From the NCBI GenBank assembly GCA_964517125.1, contig CAZFBD010000010.1:1-64000 (forward strand): a DNA stretch of 64,000 nucleotides, in the 5' to 3' direction. This stretch comes from SHLQ01 sp964517125 (GTDB lineage: Bacteria > Actinomycetota > Acidimicrobiia > Acidimicrobiales > SHLQ01). A program made the position numbers and the translations under genes. The notes beneath the pieces are model-generated. The model saw only the letters and a list, made by a program, of their open reading frames with translations. It was not told where the DNA came from and ran no database searches. Within the stretch, counting starts at the first letter, position 1. Every line of letters begins with the position of its first letter. Shown in pieces: positions 52,663 through 61,689 of this stretch.

Positions 52663-53993
52663 GCCGCTCCGGCCACCCGTACGCCATCGACCCACACGTG
52701 GGCAATGTCGGCCGGGCGCGCCAGCCGCACCACTTTCTCGAAGATCCGTGCGTCGTCGTCCACGTCGTCCCATCGGCGCAACGGTGACGATGGCCGGTCG
52801 ACGCTCACGGCGAGCGCATCGAATCGGCGGCCAGGCTCCAACAGCCCGATCGGTTGGCCAACCGCTTGGGCGCCTCCCATGGTCGCCATCCAGAACGCCG
52901 CGACCGTATCGATTCGCTGATCTTCGGTCCGGCGGTGGATCCGTGTTACCGCGGGATCGACGCCGTCCTCGAGCATTCGTGACGAGGTGACAGCGTGCTG
53001 GCACTGCGGAAGCAGTCCGGGTTCGGCCCCGCCAGCGACATCGGTTCCGAGCCCGATGGTGACGCCGGCGGCCATCGCTCGGCGGACGGGCAGGACGGCA
53101 TCCCCGAAGTAGGAATTCGAAAGCGGGCAGTGGGCAATGGCCGCTCCCCGATCGGCGATGACGGCCCAGTCGTCGGCTGTCGTGTGCCCGGCATGCGCCA
53201 GGATGCTGTGCGGTTGCAACAGGCCGAACCGATCCAGCGCAGCGGTGTCGGACATCCCAAACTCGTCCAGCGCGTACCCGTGTTCCCAATCGCTCTCACT
53301 GCAGTGCGTTTGGATGATCGCGTTCTCGACGGCTGCCAGTTCGGCCAGACCCTCCATGGCGGCAACCGAACACGCTGGCGCGAACCGCGGGGTGACGATC
53401 GGGTGGATGAGGCTCCGTCCAGCGTCAATGTCCCGGATTTCGATGATGGAACGGTGACTCGCGGCCACGGATTCGGTCGCTGAAACATCCCGGTACCACT
53501 CGGGGGTTCCGTTGGGGTGGTCCATGGCGACACGACCCACGAACGCCCGCTGCCCCGACGCTGCGCATTGGCGTGCCAACGCCGTTGTCGCGGCCTCGTG
53601 GATGCTCGAGTAGTAGACGGCGGTCGTGGTGCCGTGCGAAAGAAGCGTTGGCACCATGTGCTCCCACACGTTCTCGGCGAAACGCAGGTCGGCAAAGCTC
53701 GACTCCAACGGAAACGTGTGGGAGAACAGCCAGTCCTCCAGCGGCAGGTCCAGGCCGGTTCCCAGTTGTGGCCACTGCGGTGCGTGGATGTGGCTGTCGA
53801 TCAGACCCGGCAGCAACAGGTGACCGGAGCCGAGCTCCACATGGTTGTCGGGGTCGGGCGCTTCGCCGGTTCCCATCGATTCGATGACACCGTTGGAGAC
53901 CACGATCGTCGTGTCGTGGAGAACCTGGTGTTCACCCGGTGAGGGTGTCTGGTGAACGGTTCCCCGGAGTGAAAAGCGCATCGACACAGTCAA
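52659..53993 (-). CDS. guaD: Guanine deaminase
   Basis: A 444-residue amidohydrolase-fold zinc enzyme that converts guanine to xanthine. Motifs are LLPGLIDSHIHAPQWPQLGT (HxH and the guanine-binding HAPQ), LPLEDWLFSHTFPLES, IQTHCSESDWE, LAHAGHTTADDW and GLGTDVAGG. These are guanine-deaminase rather than generic chlorohydrolase features. Start is ATG 53993 or four codons later. With the RutA-type, agmatinase-type and RidA genes it suggests use of purines, pyrimidines and guanidines as nitrogen source. Confidence 0.9.
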   Translation of the reverse strand: MTVSMRFSLRGTVHQTPSPGEHQVLHDTTIVVSNGVIESMGTGEAPDPDNHVELGSGHLLLPGLIDSHIHAPQWPQLGTGLDLPLEDWLFSHTFPLESSFADLRFAENVWEHMVPTLLSHGTTTAVYYSSIHEAATTALARQCAASGQRAFVGRVAMDHPNGTPEWYRDVSATESVAASHRSIIEIRDIDAGRSLIHPIVTPRFAPACSVAAMEGLAELAAVENAIIQTHCSESDWEHGYALDEFGMSDTAALDRFGLLQPHSILAHAGHTTADDWAVIADRGAAIAHCPLSNSYFGDAVLPVRRAMAAGVTIGLGTDVAGGAEPGLLPQCQHAVTSSRMLEDGVDPAVTRIHRRTEDQRIDTVAAFWMATMGGAQAVGQPIGLLEPGRRFDALAVSVDRPSSPLRRWDDVDDDARIFEKVVRLARPADIAHVWVDGVRVAGAA

Positions 53994-54014
53994 GCATCAA
54001 GCTGCGCGGGCGTC

Positions 54015-54758
54015 TCAGTTGACGGACTCCATGTAGGCCGCCCAGGCCCAGCCGACGAATCCGTTGTGGGTGACCTGCACCCAGGGACCCTCAGGACCAC
54101 CGATCTTCTCGACCGTTGCGCCACCTGGAAGGAGGCCGATGATGTCGGAGTCCAGGGTGGGTTCGACTCGCATGTTCAGGCCTGCGCCCTCGGTCTTGCC
54201 AACCACCCGAAGGATCTCGCCGGTTGCTTCGGCTGGCTCCGACCCCAGGCTCTGCTCCACACCGGGCGGTGCGTAGGCGAGCAGGCTCGTGTAGACCCAG
54301 CCGGCGTAGACCCCGTACTCCACATGGGTCCATTCACCATGGCGGTTTCCGGTTGTGGGAATCACCGCGTCAGCCGGGATCGTGAGCAGTTCCCGATGCT
54401 GACGTCCTGGACCACCCCGGAGCACCAGTCCGATCGGTGAGGTCGAAACGACGAGCTCCGACCGATCGGCGATGTCATCGGAAGCGACGCGGGAGGGAAC
54501 GTCGGCGAACGCCAACGCTTCGGGAGCGGTCCCCGTCTCGTCGTAGTTCAGCGGCACGGTCGATTCGGGCAGCTCCGCTCGGTGCTCAGCGAGGCGTTCG
54601 GCCAGAGGGCGATCATCGTGAGTGAACGGACTACCGACTTCGGTGACCCGATCCCCGACACCACAGCCAACACAGATGATGAGCGCGAACAGACAGGGAA
54701 TCGCCCGTCGGCTCAGGGTGCGTGCTGCATGAAGATCCACATGGGCCTTTCGGCCCAA
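54015..54758 (-). CDS. Lipoprotein with two SH3b domains
   Basis: A 247-residue protein with a hydrophobic start ending in a lipobox (IPCLFALIICVGC). Two bacterial SH3 domains follow: about residues 105-160 (LRGGPGRQHRELLTIPADAV, WTHVEYGVYAGWVYTSLLAY) and 185-245 (GLNMRVEPTLDSDIIGLLPG, WVQVTHNGFVGWAWAAYM). SH3b domains often bind peptidoglycan. No enzymatic domain is attached. Confidence 0.8.
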   Translation of the reverse strand: MGRKAHVDLHAARTLSRRAIPCLFALIICVGCGVGDRVTEVGSPFTHDDRPLAERLAEHRAELPESTVPLNYDETGTAPEALAFADVPSRVASDDIADRSELVVSTSPIGLVLRGGPGRQHRELLTIPADAVIPTTGNRHGEWTHVEYGVYAGWVYTSLLAYAPPGVEQSLGSEPAEATGEILRVVGKTEGAGLNMRVEPTLDSDIIGLLPGGATVEKIGGPEGPWVQVTHNGFVGWAWAAYMESVN

Positions 54759-54799
54759 GCAGCATCAAGTTGACCAGTGCGACGCGAATTGCCGAGCGC

Positions 54800-55462
54800 T
54801 CAGAGCAGCTCGTCGGCCAGTCGCATGAAGTTGGCGACACGCAGGTCGGCCGCCGGATAGCTGTCGGCGTAGGACATGTGTGGTCGCTCGATGAACGCCG
54901 TCTTCAACCCGGCGTTTCGTGCACCCGCCAGATCCCAGTCGTGGCACGCCACCATCCACAAATCGGCTGGTTCGATACCCGCCACGGTCGCGGCGTGGAG
55001 GTACGGCGTGGGCCACGGCTTGTACACCTGCACCTGCTCCACCGAGACGATGTGGTCGAACAAGTCTGCGAGGCCGGCATTCCTGCACTGTCCCTCGACC
55101 ATGTCCTGGCCGCTGTTGGTGAGGGCGATCGTGGTCCAGCCACCATCGCGAAGTCGTTCGAGACCCGCCGGGACTTCGGCGTACGGCTGAATGGAACCGA
55201 TGGCCGTTGCCACAGCAGCGAAGGCATCGGCCGGCGGAGTGGTCGCCTGGGTGTCGGCAACGGCGTCGAAGGAGTGCTTCGCCAACGTGCCGAACGGCAG
55301 GAACTCCCCCGTCACCGTGGTTGCCATGGACAGTTGCAGAAGCTTCTGAAACCAAACGGTGAAACCGCCAGCATCGGCGAGATGTTCGTCGACGACCGCT
55401 CGGACGGGCGCGAGGTCGAGCGTCGTTTCATTCATGTCGAAGGCGATGACACGGGCACTCAT
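54800..55462 (-). CDS. Haloacid dehalogenase, type II
   Basis: A 220-residue HAD hydrolase with nucleophile Asp in VIAFDMNETTLD, motif II ALTNSGQDMVE, Lys in VQVYKPWPTPY and the distal Asp in VACHDWDLAGARNAGLKTAF. The HDWDLAGA and YKPxPxxY features are those of L-2-haloacid dehalogenases, which hydrolyse 2-haloacids to 2-hydroxyacids. ATGA overlap with the enoyl-CoA hydratase gene upstream. Confidence 0.9.
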   Translation of the reverse strand: MSARVIAFDMNETTLDLAPVRAVVDEHLADAGGFTVWFQKLLQLSMATTVTGEFLPFGTLAKHSFDAVADTQATTPPADAFAAVATAIGSIQPYAEVPAGLERLRDGGWTTIALTNSGQDMVEGQCRNAGLADLFDHIVSVEQVQVYKPWPTPYLHAATVAGIEPADLWMVACHDWDLAGARNAGLKTAFIERPHMSYADSYPAADLRVANFMRLADELL

Positions 55463-56262
55463 GGCGAACCGAAGTCTCCGCCACGACCCGCCCCCTCGGC
55501 GAACCTGCGAGCACCGGCGATGCCTTCGGCAGCGACCATTGCCTTGCCGTTCACGAACTCCTGCTCCAGTGCGTCCCGCATCGGCAGACCGTGCTGTGCC
55601 TTGGCCGACGCAACATCGGCCCGCATGCACTCCTGGGGGAACCGGGCGATCTCGTGCGCCAGTTGTTCAGCGCGTGCGCGGGCTTCGCCTTCGGGGACCA
55701 CGTACTCACACAGGCCAATACGTTCACACTCGTCGGCCATCACCTGACGTCCCGTCATGATGAGATCGAGCGCCCGGCCCTGCCCGACCATCCGGGGAAG
55801 CCGCACGGTGCCGCCATCGATCAGCGGAACACCCCAACGGCGGCAGTACACCCCCATGTAGGCGGTCTCCTCCATGACCCGAATGTCGGCCCACATGGCC
55901 AGCTCCATACCGCCAGCAACCGCGGGTCCGGCGACCGCAGCAATCACCGGCTTGGAAAGTTCGAGTCGGCTTGGCCCCATGGGCCCACGGGAATGCCCCG
56001 AGTCGGTGGAGCGATCGAACCTCAGCACGCTCACACCATCGTCATCGTCGTCCATGGCGGCTGCGTCCTTCAGGTCCCAGCCGGCGCAGAATGCTCCACC
56101 CTCCCCCCAGAACACGGCGACGGAGGCAGTCTCGTCCTCGTCGAACTCCACGAACGCCTCGAACAGCTCACGGGCGTGCTGTGCGTTCATTGCGTTTCGG
56201 GCCTCGTACCTGGAATGGATGATCGTCCAGACCGGGCCGTCCTTGTCGACACGTACCGTCAT
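55459..56262 (-). CDS. Enoyl-CoA hydratase/isomerase family protein
   Basis: A 267-residue crotonase-fold protein: EARNAMNAQHARELFEAFVE, oxyanion residues in WGEGGAFCAGWDLK, PVIAAVAGPAVAGGMELAMW and GVPLIDGGTVRLPRMVGQGR. Position of the crotonase Glu is taken by Met-Glu in GMELA and Asp in IDGG, so hydration is plausible but not certain. It sits in a run of catabolic genes on the minus strand, overlapping the dehalogenase. Confidence 0.88.
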   Translation of the reverse strand: MTVRVDKDGPVWTIIHSRYEARNAMNAQHARELFEAFVEFDEDETASVAVFWGEGGAFCAGWDLKDAAAMDDDDDGVSVLRFDRSTDSGHSRGPMGPSRLELSKPVIAAVAGPAVAGGMELAMWADIRVMEETAYMGVYCRRWGVPLIDGGTVRLPRMVGQGRALDLIMTGRQVMADECERIGLCEYVVPEGEARARAEQLAHEIARFPQECMRADVASAKAQHGLPMRDALEQEFVNGKAMVAAEGIAGARRFAEGAGRGGDFGSP

Positions 56263-56278
56263 GTTCCCCTTTTGTGGT

Positions 56279-57442
56279 TCAGAGCTCGGAGGCGAGCGCA
56301 TGGGCAAGCCGCTCGTAGTCCTCACGTGTGTTGTACTGCTGGGCGGAGACCCGAAGCAAACGATGTGGTGCTTCGGGCCAGGTGAAGACCGGCACTTCGA
56401 TCGCCCAGGTGTCGTGCAACGCCAGCGTGAGTTCGTCGAAGATCCCACCCGTCGATGTGGCGGGCGTGGGGACGGGTAGCGCGGCGATGGAACCGATCAT
56501 GGAGTCCGGGGCCGGCGGGGCCACCTGCATCGCGGCTGCCACGATGTCGCGGCCTTCGAGCACCAGACGGTGGTTCTGCTGGCGGATCCCCTCCCACCCC
56601 TGTGGGTGGTGGTCGTCCATGACCTGCAGTGCCGTTGCGACGCTGAGACGGGCTGACGGATCGTCGGTGCCCGTCCAGTCGAAGAGTGCGTGGAACCGAC
56701 TGCCGCTGTTGGGCCAGCCGTTGTTGTAGCCATGGCTGACGACCGCTGCGTGCATCTGGTCCCGATGGCGTTCTGCCACATGCAGGAAGGCAGCACCCTT
56801 CGGCGAGCACAGCCACTTGTGGCAGTTGGCCGTGTAGAACGACGCGCCGATGGCCTGCAGATCGACGGGCAGCATGCCCGGCGCATGGGCGCCGTCGATC
56901 AGCACCGGGATGTCGGGCTCCAGGCGTGCCGTGATCTCGACGACGGGCAGCACGATGCCCGTGGCCGACGTGACATGGTCCAACATCACAAGCACAGTCT
57001 TGTCCGTGATCGCTGCCATGACGGCGTCGACAACCGTGTCGGGGCCATCGATGGGGAACGGAATCTCGGCGACCCGAATGGACCCGCCGATCTGCGCCGC
57101 CGTCACCTCGGCCGCGTTGCGGCAGGCGTTGTACGTGTGGTCGGTCAGCAGAATCTCGCCGCCTTGCGGCAGCACATGCTCCAGCGAACGAAGCACCGAG
57201 TTCACGCCGTAGGTTGCGTTCTGTACGAACACGAACCCGTCGGTGTCGGCACCAACGAAGTCTGCGAGTGCGGCGCGGGAGCGTTCGAGCGCCGGCTGGT
57301 ACGTGTGCAACATGAAGGCAACCGGGTTGCGCTCCATCTGTGCCTGGAACTCGGCCTGCACGTCAAGGACCTGCGACGGGCAGGCGCCGAACGACCCGTG
57401 ATTGAGATGCGTGACGTCGGGGTCAAGCGTCCAGCTGGCCAT
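56279..57442 (-). CDS. Class V aminotransferase (isopenicillin-N-epimerase-like)
   Basis: A 387-residue PLP enzyme with LNHGSFGACP at the start, NATYGVNSVLRSL, LIDGAHAPGMLPVDLQAIGA (PLP-binding Asp) and the PLP lysine in YTANCHKWLCSPKGAAFL. These are the features of isopenicillin N epimerase and cysteine-desulfurase-like proteins. It could be a racemase, lyase or transaminase. It lies 16 bp upstream of the enoyl-CoA hydratase gene in the same direction. Confidence 0.9.
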   Translation of the reverse strand: MASWTLDPDVTHLNHGSFGACPSQVLDVQAEFQAQMERNPVAFMLHTYQPALERSRAALADFVGADTDGFVFVQNATYGVNSVLRSLEHVLPQGGEILLTDHTYNACRNAAEVTAAQIGGSIRVAEIPFPIDGPDTVVDAVMAAITDKTVLVMLDHVTSATGIVLPVVEITARLEPDIPVLIDGAHAPGMLPVDLQAIGASFYTANCHKWLCSPKGAAFLHVAERHRDQMHAAVVSHGYNNGWPNSGSRFHALFDWTGTDDPSARLSVATALQVMDDHHPQGWEGIRQQNHRLVLEGRDIVAAAMQVAPPAPDSMIGSIAALPVPTPATSTGGIFDELTLALHDTWAIEVPVFTWPEAPHRLLRVSAQQYNTREDYERLAHALASEL

Positions 57443-57470
57443 ACCTTTCCCCCGACGTCCCGGCAGTTAC

Positions 57471-58922
57471 CTACGCGCTCCAGCCGGAGACGGACTTGAT
57501 CTCGAGGAACTCCTCGAGACCCCAGACGCCACCTTCCCGGCCGTTGCCCGACTGTCCGTATCCGCCGAACGGGGATCCGGCGCCACGCGGGCGGCCATTC
57601 ATCTCAACCATTCCCGACCGCAGCTGACGAGCAACACGGCGTGCCTTGTCCTCGTCGGTGGTCTGGACGTAGTTGGTCAGGCCGTACGGGGTGTCGTTCG
57701 CGATTGCGATGGCTTCCTCTTCGGTGTCGAACGGCATCATGGAGAGCACCGGACCGAAGATCTCCTCGTTGGCGATCGTCATGTCGGTGGTGACATCGGC
57801 GAAGACCGTGGGCTTCACGAAGTAGCCGTTGTCGAGACCATCGGGCCGACCCTGGCCACCGGCGAGGAGCCGTGCGCCTTCCTGCTCACCGGTTGCGATG
57901 AGCGCCTGGATCTTGTCGTACTGCATCTGCGATACGACCGGGCCAATGTGGCGGCCCTCGGAAGCCGAACGGTCCACCGCGGTCTTCTGTGCCACGGCCT
58001 GCGCCGTCTCCACCGCTGCGTCGTAGATGGAACGTTCGACGAGCATGCGGGTTGGGGCATTGCACGACTGGCCACTGTTGCCGAAGCAGTCGCGGACGCC
58101 ACGGGTCACGGCCTTCTCATCGGCGTCAGCGAAGATGATGTTCGCGCCCTTGCCACCAAGTTCCAGCGCCACACGCTTCACCGAGTCGGCTGCGTTCTTC
58201 GTGATCAACGCACCGGCGCGGGTGGAGCCGGTGAACGAGACCATGTCGACGTCGGCGTGTCCGGAGAGCTGGGTGCCCACGCCGGGTCCGTCGCCGTTGA
58301 CCATGTTGAAGACGCCCGGGGGGAACCCCGCTTCGTCCATCATTTCGGCGAACAGTGCCGACGACAGCGGTGCGACCTCGGATGGCTTCAGCACCATCGT
58401 GCAGCCGGCGCCGACCGCTGGTCCGACCTTGAGCGTCACCTGGTTCATGGGCCAGTTCCACGGGGTGATCATGGCCACCACACCAACCGGCTCCTTCAGG
58501 ATCATGTCGCCGGGCGCGTGATCGCCGAGTGGCTCCTCGAACGAGAAGCTCTTGAGCGTCTCGATGGTGTTCCGCAGGTGCCAGGCGCCAGCGCCAGCCT
58601 GCGCGCTCATGGCCATGGAGATGGGGGCGCCCATCTCGAGCGAAATGGCCTGACCCATTTCGCCGGCGCGTGCCTCGTAGATGTCGGCCAGCTTCTCCAG
58701 CATGGCGATGCGGTCTTCAACCGGAGTCTGGCTCCAGCTTGGGAACGCGGCGCGGGCGGCGGCGACCGCGGCGTTGGTGTCGTCTTCGCTTCCGAGCGAG
58801 ATCACGGCACATGCCTGCTCGGTGGACGGGTCGATGACCTCGAGGTCATTGGGGGTGGAAGGATCCACCCAGGCTCCGTTGATGTAGAACTGTCGACGAT
58901 CGAGGAGCTGGTCGTTGCTCAT
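57471..58922 (-). CDS. NAD(P)-dependent aldehyde dehydrogenase
   Basis: A 483-residue ALDH. MITPWNWPMNQVTLKVGPAV carries the conserved Asn, FTGSTRAGALI binds the cofactor, ELGGKGANIIF has the general base Glu and GNSGQSCNAPTRM the catalytic Cys. The C-terminus PFGGYGQSGNGREGGVWGLE is typical. Length and motifs indicate a complete betaine/aliphatic-aldehyde-type enzyme. Heads the minus-strand run of catabolic genes from 58.9 to 54.8 kb. Confidence 0.94.
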   Translation of the reverse strand: MSNDQLLDRRQFYINGAWVDPSTPNDLEVIDPSTEQACAVISLGSEDDTNAAVAAARAAFPSWSQTPVEDRIAMLEKLADIYEARAGEMGQAISLEMGAPISMAMSAQAGAGAWHLRNTIETLKSFSFEEPLGDHAPGDMILKEPVGVVAMITPWNWPMNQVTLKVGPAVGAGCTMVLKPSEVAPLSSALFAEMMDEAGFPPGVFNMVNGDGPGVGTQLSGHADVDMVSFTGSTRAGALITKNAADSVKRVALELGGKGANIIFADADEKAVTRGVRDCFGNSGQSCNAPTRMLVERSIYDAAVETAQAVAQKTAVDRSASEGRHIGPVVSQMQYDKIQALIATGEQEGARLLAGGQGRPDGLDNGYFVKPTVFADVTTDMTIANEEIFGPVLSMMPFDTEEEAIAIANDTPYGLTNYVQTTDEDKARRVARQLRSGMVEMNGRPRGAGSPFGGYGQSGNGREGGVWGLEEFLEIKSVSGWSA

Positions 58923-59000
58923 TGTTGGTGTGCTTCTCCGTTGGAACGGCTCGCTACGGTGCGAACGCTGATACCTGAGTGTGCCACAACGCTGAAGGGT

Positions 59001-59420
59001 TCAGATCGCCTCTTTGAGCAGGTCTGACTGCTCGCCCGGATGGAGCCAGCTGATGATCAGATCGAGCAGAACCAGCAGTGTCGTGCGGGCCGGCTCCAGG
59101 GTTCGAGCGTCGCACTCGACCATGGGGATTCCCGCATCGATGTTCAGCGCCGATCGGATCTCGGCAATTCTGTGGTCGACGATCCCATCGAACCGGTTGG
59201 CCGCCACCGCGAACGGAATCTGGTGGCAACCACGAACTTGACCGACAAGCATGTCGGCGGACTCGAAGCGGAGCGCGCCATGGTCGAGCGTGGTCCGTGG
59301 CAGATCGTCTGGAGCGACATCGTCGGAGGTATCGGCTCGGGTGGCGACCTCGGCTGGTGTGTCTCGGACCCCACGCTTCGTGAACCCGCGACGAACGAGG
59401 CGTCGAACCGGGTTCGAACG
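59001..59420 (-). pseudogene. Deleted MglA/Ras-like small GTPase
   Basis: The frame reads LPRTTLDHGALRFES, which fits the switch I TTxDxG of actinobacterial MglA-like GTPases, then jumps directly to PFAVAANRFDG (the NxxD guanine motif as NRFD) and ALNIDAGIPMVECDARTLEP, the normal C-terminal part. The P-loop before switch I and about 65 residues with the G3 motif DTPGQ are missing. It looks like a gene that has lost internal segments. Confidence 0.55.
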
Positions 59421-59428
59421 TGATCGCC

Positions 59429-59434
59429 TAGGTT
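59429..59434 (+). promoter_or_regulatory. -10 box of the RidA-family gene
   Basis: TAGGTT ends six nucleotides before the ATG at 59441; no ribosome-binding site lies between. Confidence 0.5.
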
Positions 59435-59440
59435 GGCCGC

Positions 59441-59797
59441 ATGTCCATCACCCGCATGCACACCGGCGAACGCGCCAGCTCCATCGTCATCCACAACGGC
59501 GTCGTTCATTTGGCTGGTCTGGTTGCCGAAGACCCGACCGCTGACATTCAGGAGCAGACCCGCTCCACGCTGCGTCGCGTCGATGCGATGTTGGCCGACG
59601 CGGGCACCACTCGTGAGCACCTTTTGTCCGCCACGATCTTCCTTCGGGACATCGACAATGACTTTGCTCCCATGAACGAGGTCTGGAATGCATGGGTTCC
59701 AACAGGGCATGCACCGGCCAGGGCGTGCGTCGAAGCGCACATGGCCCGGTCTGCGCTGCTTGTCGAAATCTGCATCATCGCTGCGCTCCCCGACTGA
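59441..59797 (+). CDS. RidA/YjgF-family protein
   Basis: A 118-residue protein of the Rid superfamily: VVHLAGLVAEDPTADIQEQT, LLSATIFLRDIDNDFAPMNE and APARACVEAHMARSALLVEI. The Arg of PARACVEA matches the residue that binds the imine substrate in RidA, so it should hydrolyse reactive enamines or imines made by PLP enzymes, or act as RutC-like aminoacrylate deaminase. It is not adjacent to the RutA-type gene. Confidence 0.88.
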   Translation: MSITRMHTGERASSIVIHNGVVHLAGLVAEDPTADIQEQTRSTLRRVDAMLADAGTTREHLLSATIFLRDIDNDFAPMNEVWNAWVPTGHAPARACVEAHMARSALLVEICIIAALPD

Positions 59798-59812
59798 CGC
59801 ACCGGTTCGGGA

Positions 59813-60280
59813 TCAGCCGGCCAGTGCGGCGACGAGCCGGTCGACGAGTGGGGCCTGCGACTTGGTGAGCAGCTCCCGCGCCTCGGCCAACAGCACCCAC
59901 GCGGCCCGGTCGATCTCCGGGAAGGCTTGTATTGTCCCGGACTTTGGCGGCCACTCCATCTCAAAGGTGTTGCTGTGCGCTGCGTCGGCGTCGAAGTCGC
60001 CCTGGCGGGCGAACACCCTGATGGCCTTGTTGCCTGACGTCACCGAGCCGAGGTCAACGGTGGCTCCTGTGGGCGCAGCAGATCCCATCTCTTCGGCGAA
60101 CTCGCGCTCGGCAACGGCAAGGTGATCGGTCTCGCCGGCATCGTGCAGCCCCTTGGGAATGGACCACGCTCCGGCGTTCTTCTTCGCCCAGAAGGGTCCA
60201 CCCATGTGCCCGAGCAGCACGACCCGCTCACCGGACGAGTTGATCCGATGCAACAGCAGACCTGAGCTCTCGACCGTCAT
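59813..60280 (-). CDS. NUDIX hydrolase
   Basis: A 155-residue protein resembling the DUF4385-type or COG4119 NUDIX group (HMGGPFWAKKNAGAWSIPKG). The NUDIX box is GLHDAGETDHLAVAEREFAEEMG, with REFAEEMG the metal-binding core. It would hydrolyse a nucleoside-diphosphate-linked compound. It starts four bases after the stop of the Gfo/Idh/MocA gene and is probably co-translated. Confidence 0.86.
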   Translation of the reverse strand: MTVESSGLLLHRINSSGERVVLLGHMGGPFWAKKNAGAWSIPKGLHDAGETDHLAVAEREFAEEMGSAAPTGATVDLGSVTSGNKAIRVFARQGDFDADAAHSNTFEMEWPPKSGTIQAFPEIDRAAWVLLAEARELLTKSQAPLVDRLVAALAG

Positions 60281-60284
60281 GGTG

Positions 60285-61382
60285 TCAGGTGATGGCCACG
60301 GGACAGCCGCCGGTCTCGCCACTCTCGACGGCAGCGTCGAGCACCTTCTGAACAGCGAGCCCTTCGGCGAAACTCGGTTCGACCTGCGTGCCCGCCTCGA
60401 TCGCTGTGATCCAGGCGCGAGTCATCGCATTCGTTGTGCGGAAGACGTCGCGGTACGTGTCGTGCACGTTGTCTCGTCGAACGTCGCCCCAGATGTCGTC
60501 GGGGATCGGGAGTGGGCTCCGTGTGTTGTCGCCCTTCTTCATACCAGACACGTCCTGGATGGTGTCCCAATCGCAGTGGGCGTAGATGGTGCCCTCGGTG
60601 CCATGGATTTCGAGTTGGTGGTTCTGCGAGAAGTTGCCGCCCTCCCAGCACACCGAACTCACCTGGATCACTCCGTAGGCGCCTGAGGCGTAGCGCACGT
60701 TCATGACCGCCGAGTCTTCGAGTGGCTCGTAGTCGGATCCGTCGGGACGAGGGCCACGTTCCACAAAGGTCGATGACAGCGTGGAGACCGAGGTCTCGGC
60801 CTCGCCCATGAGCCAGCGGGCCAGGTGGATCCAGTGCGAACCAATGTCACCAATGATGCCGGAACCGGCGATCCCTTTGTCGAATCGCCAGGAGTAGCTC
60901 GTGTCGAATCCGAAGCTGGTGTAGTAGCGCGCGTTGATGTGCAACGGTTGCCCGACGTAGCCGTCGGCGACCAGTTGCCGAACCCAACGGTTGACCGGCA
61001 TGTAGTGGTAGGTGAACGGCACCATCGTGATGGCACCCTTGTCCTTGGCCAGGGCCGCCATGCGCTCAGCTTCGGCCACGTTCAACCCAAGCGGCTTCTC
61101 ACACAACACGTGGACATCCGCGTTCAGCGCGGCGATCGAGAGATCGTGGTGGCTGTCGTTGGCTGTTGCGACGACCACGGCGTCAAGGTCCGCTTCGCGC
61201 AGCATCTGTTCGGGGTCGGTGTAGACCTGCGGCACCGACCACGTGTCAGCGAAGGCTTGCGCCGGCGCTTCCCGCCGACCGCACACGGCAACCAATTCGG
61301 CATCGGGATGCGCGGTGATGGGTGGCGCATAGATGGTGTCTGCCCACCAGCTCGTTCCAAAGATTCCTACGCGTACGGTCAT
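60285..61382 (-). CDS. Gfo/Idh/MocA-family oxidoreductase
   Basis: A 365-residue NAD(P)-dependent oxidoreductase. The Rossmann start is VGIFGTSWWADTIYAPPITA; the cofactor and catalytic EKP motif is VHVLCEKPLGLNVAEAERMA; IGDIGSHWIHLARWLMG carries the catalytic Asp and His. Substrates in this family are mostly sugars, inositols or their derivatives. The start MTVRVGIF was chosen over 22 extra codons with no structure. Confidence 0.92.
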   Translation of the reverse strand: MTVRVGIFGTSWWADTIYAPPITAHPDAELVAVCGRREAPAQAFADTWSVPQVYTDPEQMLREADLDAVVVATANDSHHDLSIAALNADVHVLCEKPLGLNVAEAERMAALAKDKGAITMVPFTYHYMPVNRWVRQLVADGYVGQPLHINARYYTSFGFDTSYSWRFDKGIAGSGIIGDIGSHWIHLARWLMGEAETSVSTLSSTFVERGPRPDGSDYEPLEDSAVMNVRYASGAYGVIQVSSVCWEGGNFSQNHQLEIHGTEGTIYAHCDWDTIQDVSGMKKGDNTRSPLPIPDDIWGDVRRDNVHDTYRDVFRTTNAMTRAWITAIEAGTQVEPSFAEGLAVQKVLDAAVESGETGGCPVAIT

Positions 61383-61506
61383 GCAGCCATCCTGCCCGAT
61401 GAATGCTGGTCTCGGACACCTTCGGGGACGCCACACCAACCAGAACACACCCGGCCCTCCAGCACTACATTCCCTTCATCGACTCACAGCACGGAGAGGA
61501 CAGGAC

Positions 61507-61680
61507 ATGAACTGGCTCAAGAAGGCCTGGCAGAAACTGATCACCACCTCCACAACCCCGACCGAACCTGCCCCGAGCATGTTCAGCGCCGATGCCCATC
61601 GGGCGGCCGGCGACAGGGAACGGGACTACGAAATGGCGATGGCCAAAGCGAAGGAACAGGCGCGTCGCAGCGCGATGTGA
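61507..61680 (+). CDS. Small protein of unknown function
   Basis: A 57-residue protein: amphipathic N-terminal helix MNWLKKAWQKLIT, a Thr/Pro linker, then a charged helix RAAGDRERDYEMAMAKAKEQ. GGAGAGGA precedes the ATG at good distance, which supports translation. No family recognised; the first helix could sit on the membrane. Confidence 0.6.
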   Translation: MNWLKKAWQKLITTSTTPTEPAPSMFSADAHRAAGDRERDYEMAMAKAKEQARRSAM

Positions 61681-61689
61681 GTCCCAGAC

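Noticed and set aside
57402..59027. A 541-codon plus-strand frame
   Set aside because: Antisense to the aldehyde dehydrogenase; composition typical of antisense reading.
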